Assembly (NCBI RefSeq): GCF_021155775.2 | Contig: NC_060234.1 | Coordinates: 13,319,871 to 13,383,870 of the forward strand | Direction of reading: 5' to 3' | DNA: 64,000 bases | DNA from: Neodiprion pinetum | Taxonomy: Eukaryota > Arthropoda > Insecta > Hymenoptera > Diprionidae | In this document: one piece after another, positions 31,392 to 43,382 of the stretch | How the letters are laid out: every line of letters begins with the position of its first letter | Position numbering within the stretch: position 1 is the stretch's first letter | The notes under the pieces: generated by a model | Databases searched by the model: none | Seen by the model: only the letters and a program-made list of their open reading frames with translations | What the model was told of the DNA's origin: nothing | Position numbers and translations under genes: made by a program

Positions 31392-31597
31392 CTTATCTTT
31401 CAACAAATCTGAAGATATCATAAAAATAGTATCTGAAGTCTCCGGTGATTGAATTTCCAACTGACTTGACGTGATCATTGGACAGGTTCGTAGAGCTTTT
31501 TGAAATTTGGCCCTCACACCAATTTTTCGAATCAGCTGTTCGATCTTTTTGCTTTCAGGGGCCAAAGATAGTAAAGCCTCATGATCCACACACTCGA
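31392..31597 (-). CDS. SAM-domain gene, second half of SAM domain (internal exon)
   Basis: Minus exon bounded by TATAG| at 31598 and |GTACG at 31391. It reads ECVDHEALLSLAPESKKIEQ then LIRKIGVRAKFQKALRT, helices 3-5 of a SAM domain (LIxxIGxRxKFxKAL). Its acceptor phase (needs one base) fits exactly the phase-1 donor of the exon at 51855-51921, which encodes SAM helices 1-2. Together they would give one standard SAM domain. SAM domains mediate protein-protein or RNA contacts; the rest of the protein is not seen. Whether the two exons are one gene with a 20-kb intron or two copies of a repeated gene is open. Confidence 0.55.
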
Positions 31598-31599
31598 CT

Positions 31600-34500
31600 A
31601 TATATTTTTATATAAAAAAAATGAATACAAATAGCTACGTGAATAAACAAATAATTAAATAAATGAATGAATTATTTATTGTAAGTTGATAAAGAGGAGC
31701 AATTACACGAAAGGAACGATTTTCACCTGTAAAATTTTTCGGCCAGCTGAGTAGAATCATAATAATTTTCCAACTTATGATCAACATTATAGAAATGAAT
31801 AATGGGATTTTTTTAATTCTCCATAATATCAAGATATTACAGCAGTTGAGTGGTGAAAGGAAGATTAGTAACGAAACATTGAGAAAAAATCACTATTTTC
31901 TCATTTTTATAATAATTATGAAGGAACTGAAATTCCAAAATATGCTTGAGTATGTTTTGTTTTATTACAGTTTACTGTACTTCAAACAGTTCCAAAATCG
32001 CGAAATAACGGTTTTTCCTAGACACGAATCGTTACGGTAACGTTACTAACTTCAACATAATGCGCATTAGACACATTCTTTTGTAAATCCAAGCTGAGCA
32101 TCGCAATAAAAAAAATTTAGTCGGGGTGCACGAAATCATTTTGTCCTGACCACAAAAATGATAAACTATTAAAATTGTCACTGTACCTCCCAGACAAATA
32201 TTATCTGGGCAAAAACATCTGAAACTTAAAAAAATCCGCCAAGTTATCGAAACCAAATCACAATAAAAATTCAAGAACAACTTAGATATTGCCAGTCTCT
32301 GTCGTGAAATCAGGAAAGAACCCCAAGCCCTACGATCTCTCAGCAAGTAGGTATACGTCGTGAAGTCGGAACTCGCTGTTTCGTGTGGTGATATCGAAAC
32401 ATCATTCCAAGCGCTACGTACTTGGCGGGCACATTCGCTTTATATTTTTTATCGAAACGGTCACACTTGTTCGTGACGTGCGTGATCCCGTGTAATAATT
32501 CCGTTTCCAAGAATATCTGTTACCATCTATCAATGGACTGAATTTTTTTTGAACAAAAGGAATTGTGCATCGGAACGACTGGTTGATGACAGATTGTTTA
32601 ATGTTACTAACGTATCAGATTTGTTACTTTTCTTGCCTCTTGTAGTTTAAGTGCATATTTTATAGAATTGAGGACTTCATGAGATTCAGTCTATCGATCA
32701 GTTAGCCTTGAACAGTACTATTATCGTATAATTTCAATTTTGGAATGCATATGTGCGCCGAAGGCGCCTGCACCTCATCACTCCTGTACACTCGCACGCG
32801 ACGATTTTCAAAAAATGGATACTTTTTGTAACGAAGTTATCTTCATACTCCTTATACATCCTGGCACGGCTGACGCCGATATAATATTCAGTCATCTGAG
32901 TCATCAAATGTTTAATTATTTATCTACAACCGAAGAAGATTGCTGCGTCATGACGTCAGCGAATATTACTATAATAGTAGTCAATCTCCAGACTCTAAAC
33001 AGAAGCTCTTCGATTCCAAATATATTCGCTTTTTTGCTGTGAGATTTCTTCGACACCGCGTGTGCTCATTACGCACGGCGAACCCATTAATTCCTCTCGA
33101 TGCAATTCTTATATTGTCCTTTATTACGTTATTATAAGCATCTTCGAACATGGTTGATAAAAATTTTAATATTTTTTAGTTAGCTAGCAAGGATAAGATA
33201 TTGGCAGGTAAATTGGACATATCAAAGCTTTGGCTGCTTGTGCCATGTAAAGTATTCAATCGAGTATACTGTTTCCATAAAGCATCGAGTTTTTATTCTG
33301 CGTGATTAAATAAATATTATCCCACGCCGTAAAATCATGTACAGTTTATATTCTCATACCATTATTCCGCGAATTGATGCGATGGATTAAACTCCATGAT
33401 TACTCTGTCGCTTTGGAATTCGAAATTGATTTTCATCAACAATGTGCCCGCCAAGTACAGGGTGTATAAAAATTATGTGTCACCACTTCGTCAGGTGATT
33501 CTCCAGGTCACGTTCGGCAAAGATTACCCCCCAACATGGATCCGCAAAATTGACCTTGACCCCGAAACTCAAGGTCAAAATTTTGTATTGGCTTAAAAAA
33601 TTCTACTAATAAAGGGGACCACAAGTCAGGAAGGAACCATGGGTCGCAAATTTCATTCAATAAATATTTTTTATCCTAAGTTCATGGCACTATATTATTC
33701 GTAACCCTTTTTTCTTCCCAATTATCAAAAAATCATTTGAATAAAAGATGTAGGAAATATTTTTCTCTGAAAAACTGAAAAATAAAGAATAAAATCGCAA
33801 CAGTAGAAGCCAAGATATCGACGATTATATGCAGCTATTCCGGCGCCTATTGTGTCCGTAAGCTTTACAGGTAGAATGCGGACAGAGACAACTTTGACGC
33901 CCTCTATCTCAGGTAATATTCAAGTAATCGCAAAATCGTATACACAAAAATTATTCAGAATTTAGTCCTCTACAACTTTTATATGAAAAATTTATTGATC
34001 ACATCGAAAGGGGGCAATATAATTGACAATAAACATTATTAGACATCAATTGATGGCACTTTTTTTATCGTAAAAAATTTTCATTCTCAGCTATCAAAAA
34101 ATACTTGCAATAAAAGTTGTAGACAATATTTTGCTCCAAAAAACTAAAAAAAACTAATCGAAAATCTGACTAATGGAAGCCGAGATGTCGAGGATTACCT
34201 GTTTTTCAAGATGGCGGCCGATGCACAATGAAATTTTTTTGGATTTTGGTGTTTCTGGGCATCTCAGATGAGCCTCTACTTGTCCTAAAAAAATTGGCTT
34301 TTCAATCCGTTTTGCCATTTTCAAATTTTATTTGACTGGTCTATTAGTGTATTGAAATCTTCGCCCACTTTTGCTCGTAACTTATTTGCCTAATTTCACA
34401 CCAACAGGCTCCGCAGATTACATTCTTGTTCGATGGACATTTTAGAGACGCTATTTTATAATATTCTATTATATTAAATAACACCGGCCGGGTCTATCCG

Positions 34501-35640
34501 AGATACGACTCCGCACTTTTATCTCTGGGAAAACGATGTCGGGAGGAGGGAAAAGAAGAGAAGAGTAAAAAATATTCACGGTCAGGAGGGTGAGGAGGGT
34601 GAAAATTCGCTTTTAGTAGTCGTATAAATGAGGTCTCGTGAAGCCGCGTTGATAAATGGGAATATCGTGCGTGTTCGAGTCGATGCTTTTGAATAATGCG
34701 AAGACGTTAGTCGAGGTCAAGTAACAGAGCGTCTATTTCACCTGTCAAATAATTTCTCTACAATGGTTATATTACACGGGCATCCATCCATTTTTCGGAA
34801 GGCTGCTTGAAGGTTTGGTAATAAAACGGGCGTTTTGTTTTAAACGCGATGGCTACTAAGCTAAAAATAATCGAACACGATTCGATTACATTGGTAAAAA
34901 TGAATCGATTAATCCAATATTTTGTAACTTTTTTTTTAAACGGCGCATTCGAAACCAAAATCTCGTAAATTTCAGTATGCAGTCTTAATAGCGGAAAAGT
35001 TTTATTTCTATAATTTGTAGTTTCATTGAAAATATTTTTCAATTTTAGGTGAAAATATTCACGTGTTTTTCACTTATTATGTCAAATTGGTAATTAGTAT
35101 GTAAGAAAATGATAATAATCGATACTTTAATCGCATAAATTGATATTGCAATGCGTCCTTTATACGAGCAGGAAACAAAAAACGATCGCGAGGAAAACTA
35201 ATCGAATGTGTCGATTGATAGAGTTTGAAAAATAATCGATTCTACTCGATTCATCCGAAAAAAATAATCGATTTAATAGAAAATTGATTACTTTTCGTCA
35301 TTAACTTTTCTATTTATGTTCTATGTTGTATCATGTATTGATTTAATAATTCATAAGTGGAATTTCATATGACATTTCTTAATTTTTACTTTTATATTTA
35401 GTGTCCAAATTTAACTTACCGCAAATTCTCTTTAAATGCAAACATTAAATATATTTTTAACATTGAAAATATTAGGATATTGTCATAAATAAAATATATA
35501 AACTAATTTCAAAATTAATTATTATATTGTAATAGAGTTACAGTAACAAAATAATCACTATTTATAAATGAAAAATATAAACATTTTGACTTTACAAGTT
35601 CTGTTGTAACAGTTATATTATTATAAGCATTCTTAAATAC
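31600..35640. other. long non-coding stretch with old repeats
   Basis: No gene is recognised. 31905-32100 is similar to 44380-44530 (shared GTATGTTTTGTTTATxAxAGTTTACT-type core split by changes), so an old dispersed repeat is present. 33683-34215 holds a degenerate direct duplication (separate entry). 34200-34220 has an AAGATGGCGGCCG box. Short ORFs at 32740 and 32940 show no domain. Confidence 0.45.
33683..34215. repeat. degenerate direct duplication, about 370-bp period
   Basis: Two blocks (33683-33840 and 34050-34215) share in order ATGGCACT, ATCAAAAAAT, AATAAAAG-TGTAG, ATATTTT-CTC, AAACTGAAAAA-like and GAAGCC-AGAT-TCGA-GATTA. Sequence between the shared words differs. Possibly two copies of an old element. 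Confidence 0.5.
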
Positions 35641-36035
35641 TTTTTATCACTATGACATCAGAGTTATGTCATCGAGACGTCAGGTAAGTTATAATCATGT
35701 CAGCCAGACGTCACAATTTTGTAAGCAACTTTACATCACTATTTTACCTCAAATTTAAGTCATCTTGACGTCAGCTAAATAACAAGTACGTCAGCTGGAC
35801 GTCATATTTTTGTAAGCTTCCGGTACCGACTTTACTTCTCTATGACATCAGAGTTATGTCATTTTGACGTCAGTTAAGTCATAATGATGTCAATTGGAGG
35901 TCATATTTACGTCATTTATCTTACGTAAGAATCTTACGTCAGGAAGTGGGAAATTATGAGTCATATGTGACTCATATATGACTCACATCTTACGTAAATC
36001 ATGACGTGACATGACGTCATTCTGACATCAGTTTG
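35641..36035. repeat. cluster of CRE-like TGACGTCA palindromes in a 190-bp duplication
   Basis: Six GACGTC cores in about 350 bp, three of them perfect TGACGTCA (near 35766, 35864 and 36011), plus TTACGTAAG palindromes. CTATGACATCAGAGTTATGT recurs at 35650 and 35840, so at least part is a tandem duplication with 190-bp period. TGACGTCA binds CREB/ATF bZIP factors, but such palindromes also build MITE bodies. Confidence 0.65.
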
Positions 36036-38364
36036 ACATAATTGTGTTCACTGGGTTCTAAGCCTGCCGCGCATAAATTTGTCCTCAATCGACGTTTCAG
36101 GCCATTGTTTTCGATTAATCATTGCATCGGCAAACTCAAGGATTCGACAAGGTTCGCGAATCGTCAAGGACGCGCCATCGAGGAATTGACCATATTAAAT
36201 CTGAATTATCAAAAAGATTTCACTAAAAAACCGAGTAAATAAAAAAAAAAAAAAAGTAACTGTAAAACGGCATTCTTTTTTTTCGTGTATCAAACTCGTC
36301 TCTTAAACTGTACAAGAATCGAACAGTCAAATATTCTTTCAATTGATAAATCATCCGATAAATGAACATTTTTGTTTTCTTTTATCACCCGACTCGCGAA
36401 ACTGACGAATTAATTATAGAACAGGTATCGTGAATATTCAAAATTATATTATAACAATTCGAAAAATGATTTTGCAATCAAAGGATTTTTTGTTGAATTG
36501 CTTCGTTTCGGTCTGAGGCATTCAATGTATATATATATACCTTTATTCAGCTCAAGGTTGAACTCTATTGAACGAATTTCATCATGCTTTTTATTATACA
36601 GCTACCAATTTCCCAACGACACGTAATTTATGGATTACGGATCGTCTTTTGGAGAAATTTCCGGTCTCGTTAGTAAATTGCATTGAATTTACATCGGATG
36701 TAAAGGTCGAAGAAGATTTGTGAGACTCTCGTGTCGGTTTGATCCTTATTCTTTTTTTTTTCTCATTCTCTGCAGCTTCTCATTTTTTCAAACTTGTAAA
36801 TTATCGTCAAGACGGGAGAAATTCTGCAGATTTATCACAGTCTCTCTGAATAAATCTGTTCTAGTGTTTTTCGAAAGCCACGAATCTTAGATCGAAAAAA
36901 TTCAAAATGGCGTTTTGAAAACCTTTTTTTTCGTCATCTTGGACCCGAAAACTCCAATTTTCCGGAATTGATTCATGTAATATTATCCAGATTAACTGAA
37001 TACTTGAAAAATTAAATAGGCATAATGTAGAACATCGTCGGACCAACAGCTGAGAAAATAGGATGATGGTACGAAGAAATTTTAACCTCATTCAGATTTT
37101 TATTTCAATCTAAGTCTCAATAGTAATCGATAGAGTTTTAGTCCTTGAATTACACTCATTGCTTAGAAATTAGACTGCTTGGTTGTTATTCAGTTTTTTG
37201 GCAACCACTCATACTTATACTGATGTAAAGAACAATCGTACAAATATAGAATAAAGTTTATCCAATGAAGTAATTTTATATTTCAATGCAACGTGATGGC
37301 AATGAATGAAAAACTCTTGTTGAGTCTTGAAAATGAAAAAGTTTCTAATTTTCGTTTGATTGGACAGGTAAATTTGACCAATGCCTTGCAGATTCAAATA
37401 ACTTGATTTCGAAATTACAGGTAATGCAAAATCTTGTATTCGTTACGAACAATCGGTTTTCGGACGTACAGAAGAATCCGCTTAAAAGGATGCTCATTTC
37501 GTAAAGAAATAGTGAGAAATGATCAAAAATTCGGGTAATAAGGGAAGCCTTTTAAAGCTTCTGATCAACCAAATTTGAGGGTACCAAAATTTTCAATCGA
37601 AATTATTTTAATCACACGTGTACGTAGAGGATTGCACCCACAGCTTATAATACTTGTTGCGCAAACGTTGAGTGGTCAAAATTTACGTTCTCTTTTTACT
37701 TCTCGCTAAATATACCTGAGCTAAGAAAACCACCAAATGCGGTTAGGACCAACGTTTATAATTTAAGGCAGGATTTTTTAACTTTGACATTTTGCCAACG
37801 TGGTGCCATTTCAACTTTTGAAAATAATATAGAATCACGTTGAGCCGCCTGGATGCAGAAACAGAAAGTCTCCTCAATCCAGGACTGATATTGTATGAAT
37901 TCTACAAAGAGGAGGGAAGGAATGTGAGGAATAAATTTCAATAAATTGTAGAAAATACTTTGGATAAAAGATGATTATGAAAATTCTTATTCGTGTAATT
38001 CATCTTAAGATTAGTATCAAATAAAAAACACAAGTGAGACGCGAGAAAGTTACTCCATTTTTTTCGGCGACACTTCACGTGCGGATTAGGAGCACCAAAA
38101 TTCTTCTCACATTCTTTGAACACGACGAATCAACTAACTTGGTGAGTAAGAATTATCTTGATTCCTGATCTCTGCAACGTTCAATTTCTAATGGTTTATT
38201 TGCGGATGCCGAGAATATTGGACTTTTGGCAAGAATTTTCAATCGATCACTTTTGTCGGTTGTTATGTATAATAATGAAAGTAAACTATAATCGTCCACG
38301 AAGGCTATTAGAATCAAAATCATTTGACTATTTCGTCTGATACTCCTTGGCTCAGCGCATTATA
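36036..38364. other. no gene seen; downstream flank of the transporter gene
   Basis: AT-rich, only short chance ORFs on both strands. An (AT)n run lies near 36530. No TE domain recognised. Confidence 0.4.
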
Positions 38365-40185
38365 TCACATGGCAGATTCTTCAGCTCTTTGCCTACGCAG
38401 ATCGATTTTATTCGATATTGTCAACAGAGTTCCTAGGCCGAGAATTGCGAGAATGACCGCGTGTCCAGCCGTTTCGCCGTAAACGTCTGTCACCTTGAGG
38501 ATAAGAGGAATTACGAAAGCTCCGTATATTTGGCCCGCTGTGCTCAAAATTCCTGTCGATAGTGCCTGAGACTCGGGGTAAGTCGCTTCGGCGCATAATT
38601 CAAATCCAATCGCGTTGAAACTGAGCAGAGTAATGCTGAAACGGAAACGGTTGCGTGTAGTCACACCGAGAAACGTGAGCATAACATAAATAATCGTTCA
38701 AATTGTAGTCTAATCACAGTGATATACTTACCCGAAAAGCGAAATTGACAGAAAAACCGTCCATTTAATTTCCATATTCAAGGTCGTGGCAAAAAGTATT
38801 TCGCAAAATAAGGACGAACTGCTCACGGTGATGGCGATGACTCTGTAATTGTTGAACGCTGTAGTTACAACCGTTCAAGTCGTTACGCGTCACAGCCACG
38901 GTCAACTAACCTGAATTTCTTCGTTTTGTCGAGAATTGATGCGATGATCAACGAACCTATGGTACCCACAAAGCACAGCAAAAGAAACATTATTCCCACA
39001 TCAACTTCGCAGTTCTGAAAGACGGTTAAATATGACTGAGGGCACTGCAGGAACGTGCAGAGTCGGAAGTAGCGTTACCTTGAAGTGAGTTAAGACCAAC
39101 GGATTCAAAATTGCCCCCATCGAGTTAAATATGCTAACAATCAGACCATAGGCGTTCCAAAGAATGATGAAGTTCCTGTTCTTTGTTAGTAACTTTTTGA
39201 AGGACACTAAAATTCCTTTGTCGAAACGCTCGTGCGTGGATTTTTGAAGCGCCCGCGACTCGCTTGGTGGCGCGGGAGGTTCGTCCTGAAAAACTTTATG
39301 GGAAAAGAGGATCGGTTAAGGAACGAATTCGTCGTCTTCGTAAGTGGAGAATTGCAAAGACTCACGAAAAAGTACGGCCAACGTTACGACTGAACATGCA
39401 ATCGCGACTGTCCAGTAAATGACGGACAATCGGTACCCGATTTCCTCGACGTCGTAGTGGTTTCGGACAAAAATCGGAACGGTCAGGAAGCAGAGCGACA
39501 AGCCGACGTGAGCTGCGTAGGAGCCGATGGCGGTGGCGAGGGCGAGTTGGTCATTCCCGAACCAGAATGCAGCCAATTTTCCCGGAACAGGAGCAATGAA
39601 AACTTGGCCGATCGCGACCATGGCTTGCCCTTTGAGCAGCAGCGGAAAACGATCTTTGGCTGCCGAAAAGACCTTAATCCAAGCTCCGAGACACGTCAAT
39701 GCGGCTCCTATCACGACCGTCCACTTCAGGCCGATGCGTTCCATTAAAAACATGGCAGGGAAGAGGAAAACTGCGTAGGCTACCATCAACATGATGTTGG
39801 TCGATGCTACCGCCAACGCTGAGACGTCGTAGTATCTGAGGACTCAATTTTTCTGTATGAGCAGCACGAGTCAAGGTCTTGAGTACTGATTTCGCTTCCG
39901 TTTCAAATTTTAGTAGCTCATCTATATTTGTACGAAGAATAAGAATACCGTTACGGGTGATCAATAATTATCTTACCGACTTATTATGTGGCTGACGATG
40001 ACGAATTGAGCATAATGATAGCTGCTGCATATGCCGCACAAAGCAAATAAGAATAGTTGAAGCCATCGTCTTTTGAAAACCCGGACTTTTAACGGACTGC
40101 CGCTGAACGTGTCGTCGTTTTCCTCTGTACATTCGGTCTTAAGAGGATGCGAGACGTAATTGTCAGTGATTCGTCGATTCTTCAT
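38365..40185 (-). CDS. FLVCR-like (SLC49) major-facilitator transporter, six exons
   Basis: Minus exons 39977-40185, 39366-39835, 39293-39079, 38911-39014, 38732-38858 and 38365-38635, all with GT..AG borders, give about 465 residues, normal for the family. The cytosolic N-terminus ends in VFKRRWLQLFLFALC (TM1). Then come MLMVAYAVFLFPAMF, GAALTCLGAWIKVFS, VAIGQVFIAPVPGKLAAFWF, the linker FQDEPPAPPSES, the second TM half, and FELCAEATYPESQ...TGILSTAGQ. The PPxPPS linker and ELxYPES motif are FLVCR hallmarks; the family exports or imports heme or choline/ethanolamine at the plasma or mitochondrial membrane. The junction exon 4 to exon 5 is off by one base when the obvious sites are used (see findings). 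The gene looks intact otherwise and is a host gene. Confidence 0.85.
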
Positions 40186-40189
40186 TTTT

Positions 40190-41235
40190 CTTCAACACTT
40201 TTTAAAAAAATCTGTACTTCAGCTGCGGAGCGGCTTTCAATCCGGATTCTCGATATCCGCACCTTGGGCTTGCCACCTTTGAGGCGCTGCTTCGACTGAT
40301 ACCAGCTTCTCTTGCCCAGACTCAGCGAAAGCTCCGGACGACTCCGTATTGTGATGTTCCAGTATTTTTAATGTTTTTTCAATTTAAGACAGGTGTACTA
40401 CGTTAAGCCAATTATTTATCTTTCCACACAATGAGATCGCATCGAAAACTTATTAGTAACATCAAGCTAAGCCAGCATGAATTGAGAATTAATCGAGAAT
40501 TTCTCGAGAATTAATCGAGAAATTATATCAATTTATTAAGCTTAATTACTCGGAAACGGCTTGTCTGACAAAAATCTATAATCAGACCTTTTTTGTAGGG
40601 AATTTAATTTTATAAAGGGATAAGTGAACATAAATTTTTTCACTTCAATATTTCGACAGTTCTGACGTAAAACATCAAATTATTACTAAAAATCAAAAAT
40701 AGCGATGATAGACCTGTTAAAGTTAATATTAAGGGCTTAAAATTTCATGAAATTTTTTTTTGCCATACTGAATGATATTCTCAATATATTTTTCAAAAAA
40801 AAAAATAGTCAATTTTTTTGGCCCAGTCTAATATATATACATAAAATGGGGCTGTTAAGCCCTTTTTCGCGTTTGAAATACATGAACTTCCATATCTGCA
40901 TATATATATGTATATACACATCAACGTGGAAATCGGCCAGGGCGCACCCTTAAACCACAATTGACGGTTTATACAGAATGACATCGTAACTGTTTTATAT
41001 TTGTGACGCAAATTATACAAAGTAAACAAATTTTCACAACGTATGCAAATTGAATAATCATCACTGCCGTATTCATTCGGCAAAGAAAATATCCCAACAT
41101 CGTAAATAATGTTTAAACAAGTGACATGCCAAATGGCTACTTGACGCGCATCGTACAATCGCATCTCGACGATCGGTTGGTTGAGCTGACGACAAAAATT
41201 TGAACGCTAAAATTTTTTGTCAAATTGTACGTCGC
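40190..41235. other. upstream region of the transporter gene; no gene seen
   Basis: Contains the presumed promoter of the minus-strand transporter. AATTAATCGAGAA repeats near 40485-40530 and an (AT)n/(TATG)n tract near 40900. No ORF with a domain. Confidence 0.4.
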
Positions 41236-41958
41236 GGCCCAAGAAAAAAAAAGTGGTCTGTACAGTTGAACAGACCCACCTAGCTTTATGTATTTTGACG
41301 CACTGAATCCGAATCTGAGGTCGGTTTGATACGGACACCCTCAAAATTCTCAAAAAATTCCAAAAAACCGTAAAAATTGGAAAAAACTGCAGTTTTGGTA
41401 ACAAAAAAACTTTCTACATATAAATCATATACGTTTCACATATGATTCGATCCGGTGAGTATAAATCTGAAGTTTATTTAGCCTGTACGCCCTTAAAGAT
41501 ATAAATAAATTGCAAAAAATCCCTAAAGATTGCTATAAATTGTATTCACAGTAATAAAAAAATTGATTAAACATGATTAAATTCATTTCCCACATATTGG
41601 GATGCACCCAATCCAAATAAAAAATTTGTCCATGTGAATCAGTCCGAAATTTACCAAAAATCGTTCAAAAAAGCATAGACAGGTAAGGTAAGGAACGAGC
41701 TTTATCGATTTCAAGCTGTTCTTCGTTTGTTTCGAACTCTTAGCTCTTCAAATGACCTACGCAATAGGTTTCTCTTTCGTTTTTTATCATCCTTCGTTAT
41801 TTCTTTCTCCAGCGTCCAGCAAAAATCTGCCGTCCTGTTGACATTCCATTTCCCTTGATATCGATAAAGCTCGTTCCTTACCTTATCTGTCTATCCTTTT
41901 TTCGAACGATTTTTGGTAAATTTCTGACTGATTCACATTAACAGATTTATTATTTGGA

Positions 41959-42998
41959 CTAGGGTCACCGCGCGCGCAATCGCGCGCTTTTCTTTAGTTG
42001 TCTTATAACTTTTATAATAACAATAAACGTTAATAATTTATTAAAAATAATATCCGAAGAATTGTAATTGCATATATTGAAAGAATATTTGAAACGGTAC
42101 AAACATATATTGCCACTTGAGTCTGCGATGGATTTTAGCTCGACGTTCTGAAATGTCATTCGAGATTTATTCATGCCTCCAATTTCATATTTGTGAAATA
42201 ATTCGATCTTCGATTCGGGCGGATAGATAGTTCAGACGGAATTACATCATCAGAAGCTTTGTAATAGTCATGCTTAATCGGAATTACCAATCCTCGAGAA
42301 ACCCGAACTATCTGTGGAAGAAACTTCATTTTTAGTTAATCACTCATCATTATATATTTTATAATTACTATTTGATATAAAAATTATTGGTATTATACTA
42401 ACGATTCGAGGTGAAATACTGGACTCGTACAGCGTAGCTTTATCATCCCATGCCACTACTCGTACACGTTTACCATCGCCGTTGTTCAAAGTGAATTTGA
42501 ACAACGGTTTTTTCGCCACACCGACGAACCGTATGCTCTCGATACCATCCACATAGCCCATGATAATTCTATAAATGCGTAATAAAAGGAGAAATGGAAT
42601 GAAAAAGATCCACCATAGTCTGCAATTTTTTTGTTGATAAAATTCGCTGTGGGTGATATGGTAACCATGTGGCAAAAAGAATTTATAATTCCCAAAATGA
42701 CGTGTGACATGTGAAAAAAGAAAACTAAAATACTTACGTTGTATTATCACCCGCCGTTAACGCATCGAGTTCCTCGCTCGACGTAAAATCGCTCTTACTA
42801 AATTTCTCCATCACTTATTCACTCTTGTCGCTAAATAAATGTATCTGACACGATCGCGATCGGATGAGCTGCAATTGTTTTTTTTTCCTATGATCTGAAA
42901 TACGCACATAAACAAACTCCGAACACGACATCGACAGCCAATCAAAATACGTCTATAGCAGCTTCAGAAATAACTCGAACTTCGAGATTTCGAGAGGA
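41959..42998 (-). mobile_element. Helitron-2: 1040-bp Helitron carrying an RPA-like gene, both ends defined
   Basis: On the minus strand the element starts TCCTCTCG at 42998 after an A and ends GTGACCCTAG at 41959 before a T. A hairpin GCGCGCGATTGCGCGCGC precedes the end by about 8 bp. TC start, CTAG end, 3' hairpin and A|T insertion are all Helitron rules. The ends are confirmed independently because the insertion splits the FB-3 palindrome exactly at those points. It has no Rep or helicase, so it depends on an autonomous partner. Confidence 0.88.
42171..42811 (-). CDS. RPA-like OB-fold protein gene with three exons inside Helitron-2
   Basis: Minus exons 42738-42811, 42403-42568 and 42171-42311, with donors GTAAGT and GTTAGT and acceptors TATAG and CACAG; phases agree and the joined frame of 126 codons is intact. 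Exon 1 gives MEKFSKSDFTSSEELDALTA. Exon 2 gives GYVDGIESIRFVGVAKKPLF, KFTLNNGDGKRVRVVAWDDK and ATLYESSI, with the strand order and the VxVVAWDDxA signature of the single-strand-DNA-binding OB fold of replication protein A large subunit (or its Helitron-encoded relatives). Exon 3 gives LVIPIKHDYYKASDDVIP and ends EA-stop. Only one OB fold is present, far shorter than RPA1. It is either a captured host gene piece with its introns or a reduced Helitron RPA ORF. Confidence 0.75.
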
Positions 42999-43382
42999 TT
43001 AAGTGCATCACAATACGTGAGAAATAAATTTAATCATGTTTAATCAATTTTTTTATTACTGTAAATACAATTCATAACAATTTTTAGAGATTTTTTGCAA
43101 TTTGTTTATAGTTTCAAGGGCCTACAGGCAAAATATATTTCAGATTTATACTCAGCGGATCGAATCACATGTAAAACATATGATGATTTGTATTTAGACA
43201 TTTTTTTTATCACCAAAACTGCAGTTTTTTCAATTTTTTTTTACGGTTTTTTGCACTTTTCTCAAAATTTTGAGGGTGTACGAACCGAAGGGACCTCAGA
43301 TTCGGATTCAGCGCGTCAAAATACATAAAGGTAGGTGGGTCTCGTTCAAATGTACAGACCACTTTTTTTTTTGTGGGCCGGT

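Larger units (their letters stand above)
41236..43382. mobile_element. fold-back element FB-3 interrupted by Helitron-2
   Basis: Left arm 41236-41707; right arm 41866-41958 continued at 42999-43382. They pair over most of their length: CGGCCCAAGAAAAAAAAAGT with its complement near 43360-43380, CCTCAGATTCGGATTCAG-type core near 41310 and 43290, and CATGATTAAAT near 41570 and 43035. The loop is about 41708-41865. Removing 41959-42998 restores a continuous palindrome of about 1.1 kb. No coding of its own. Confidence 0.82.
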
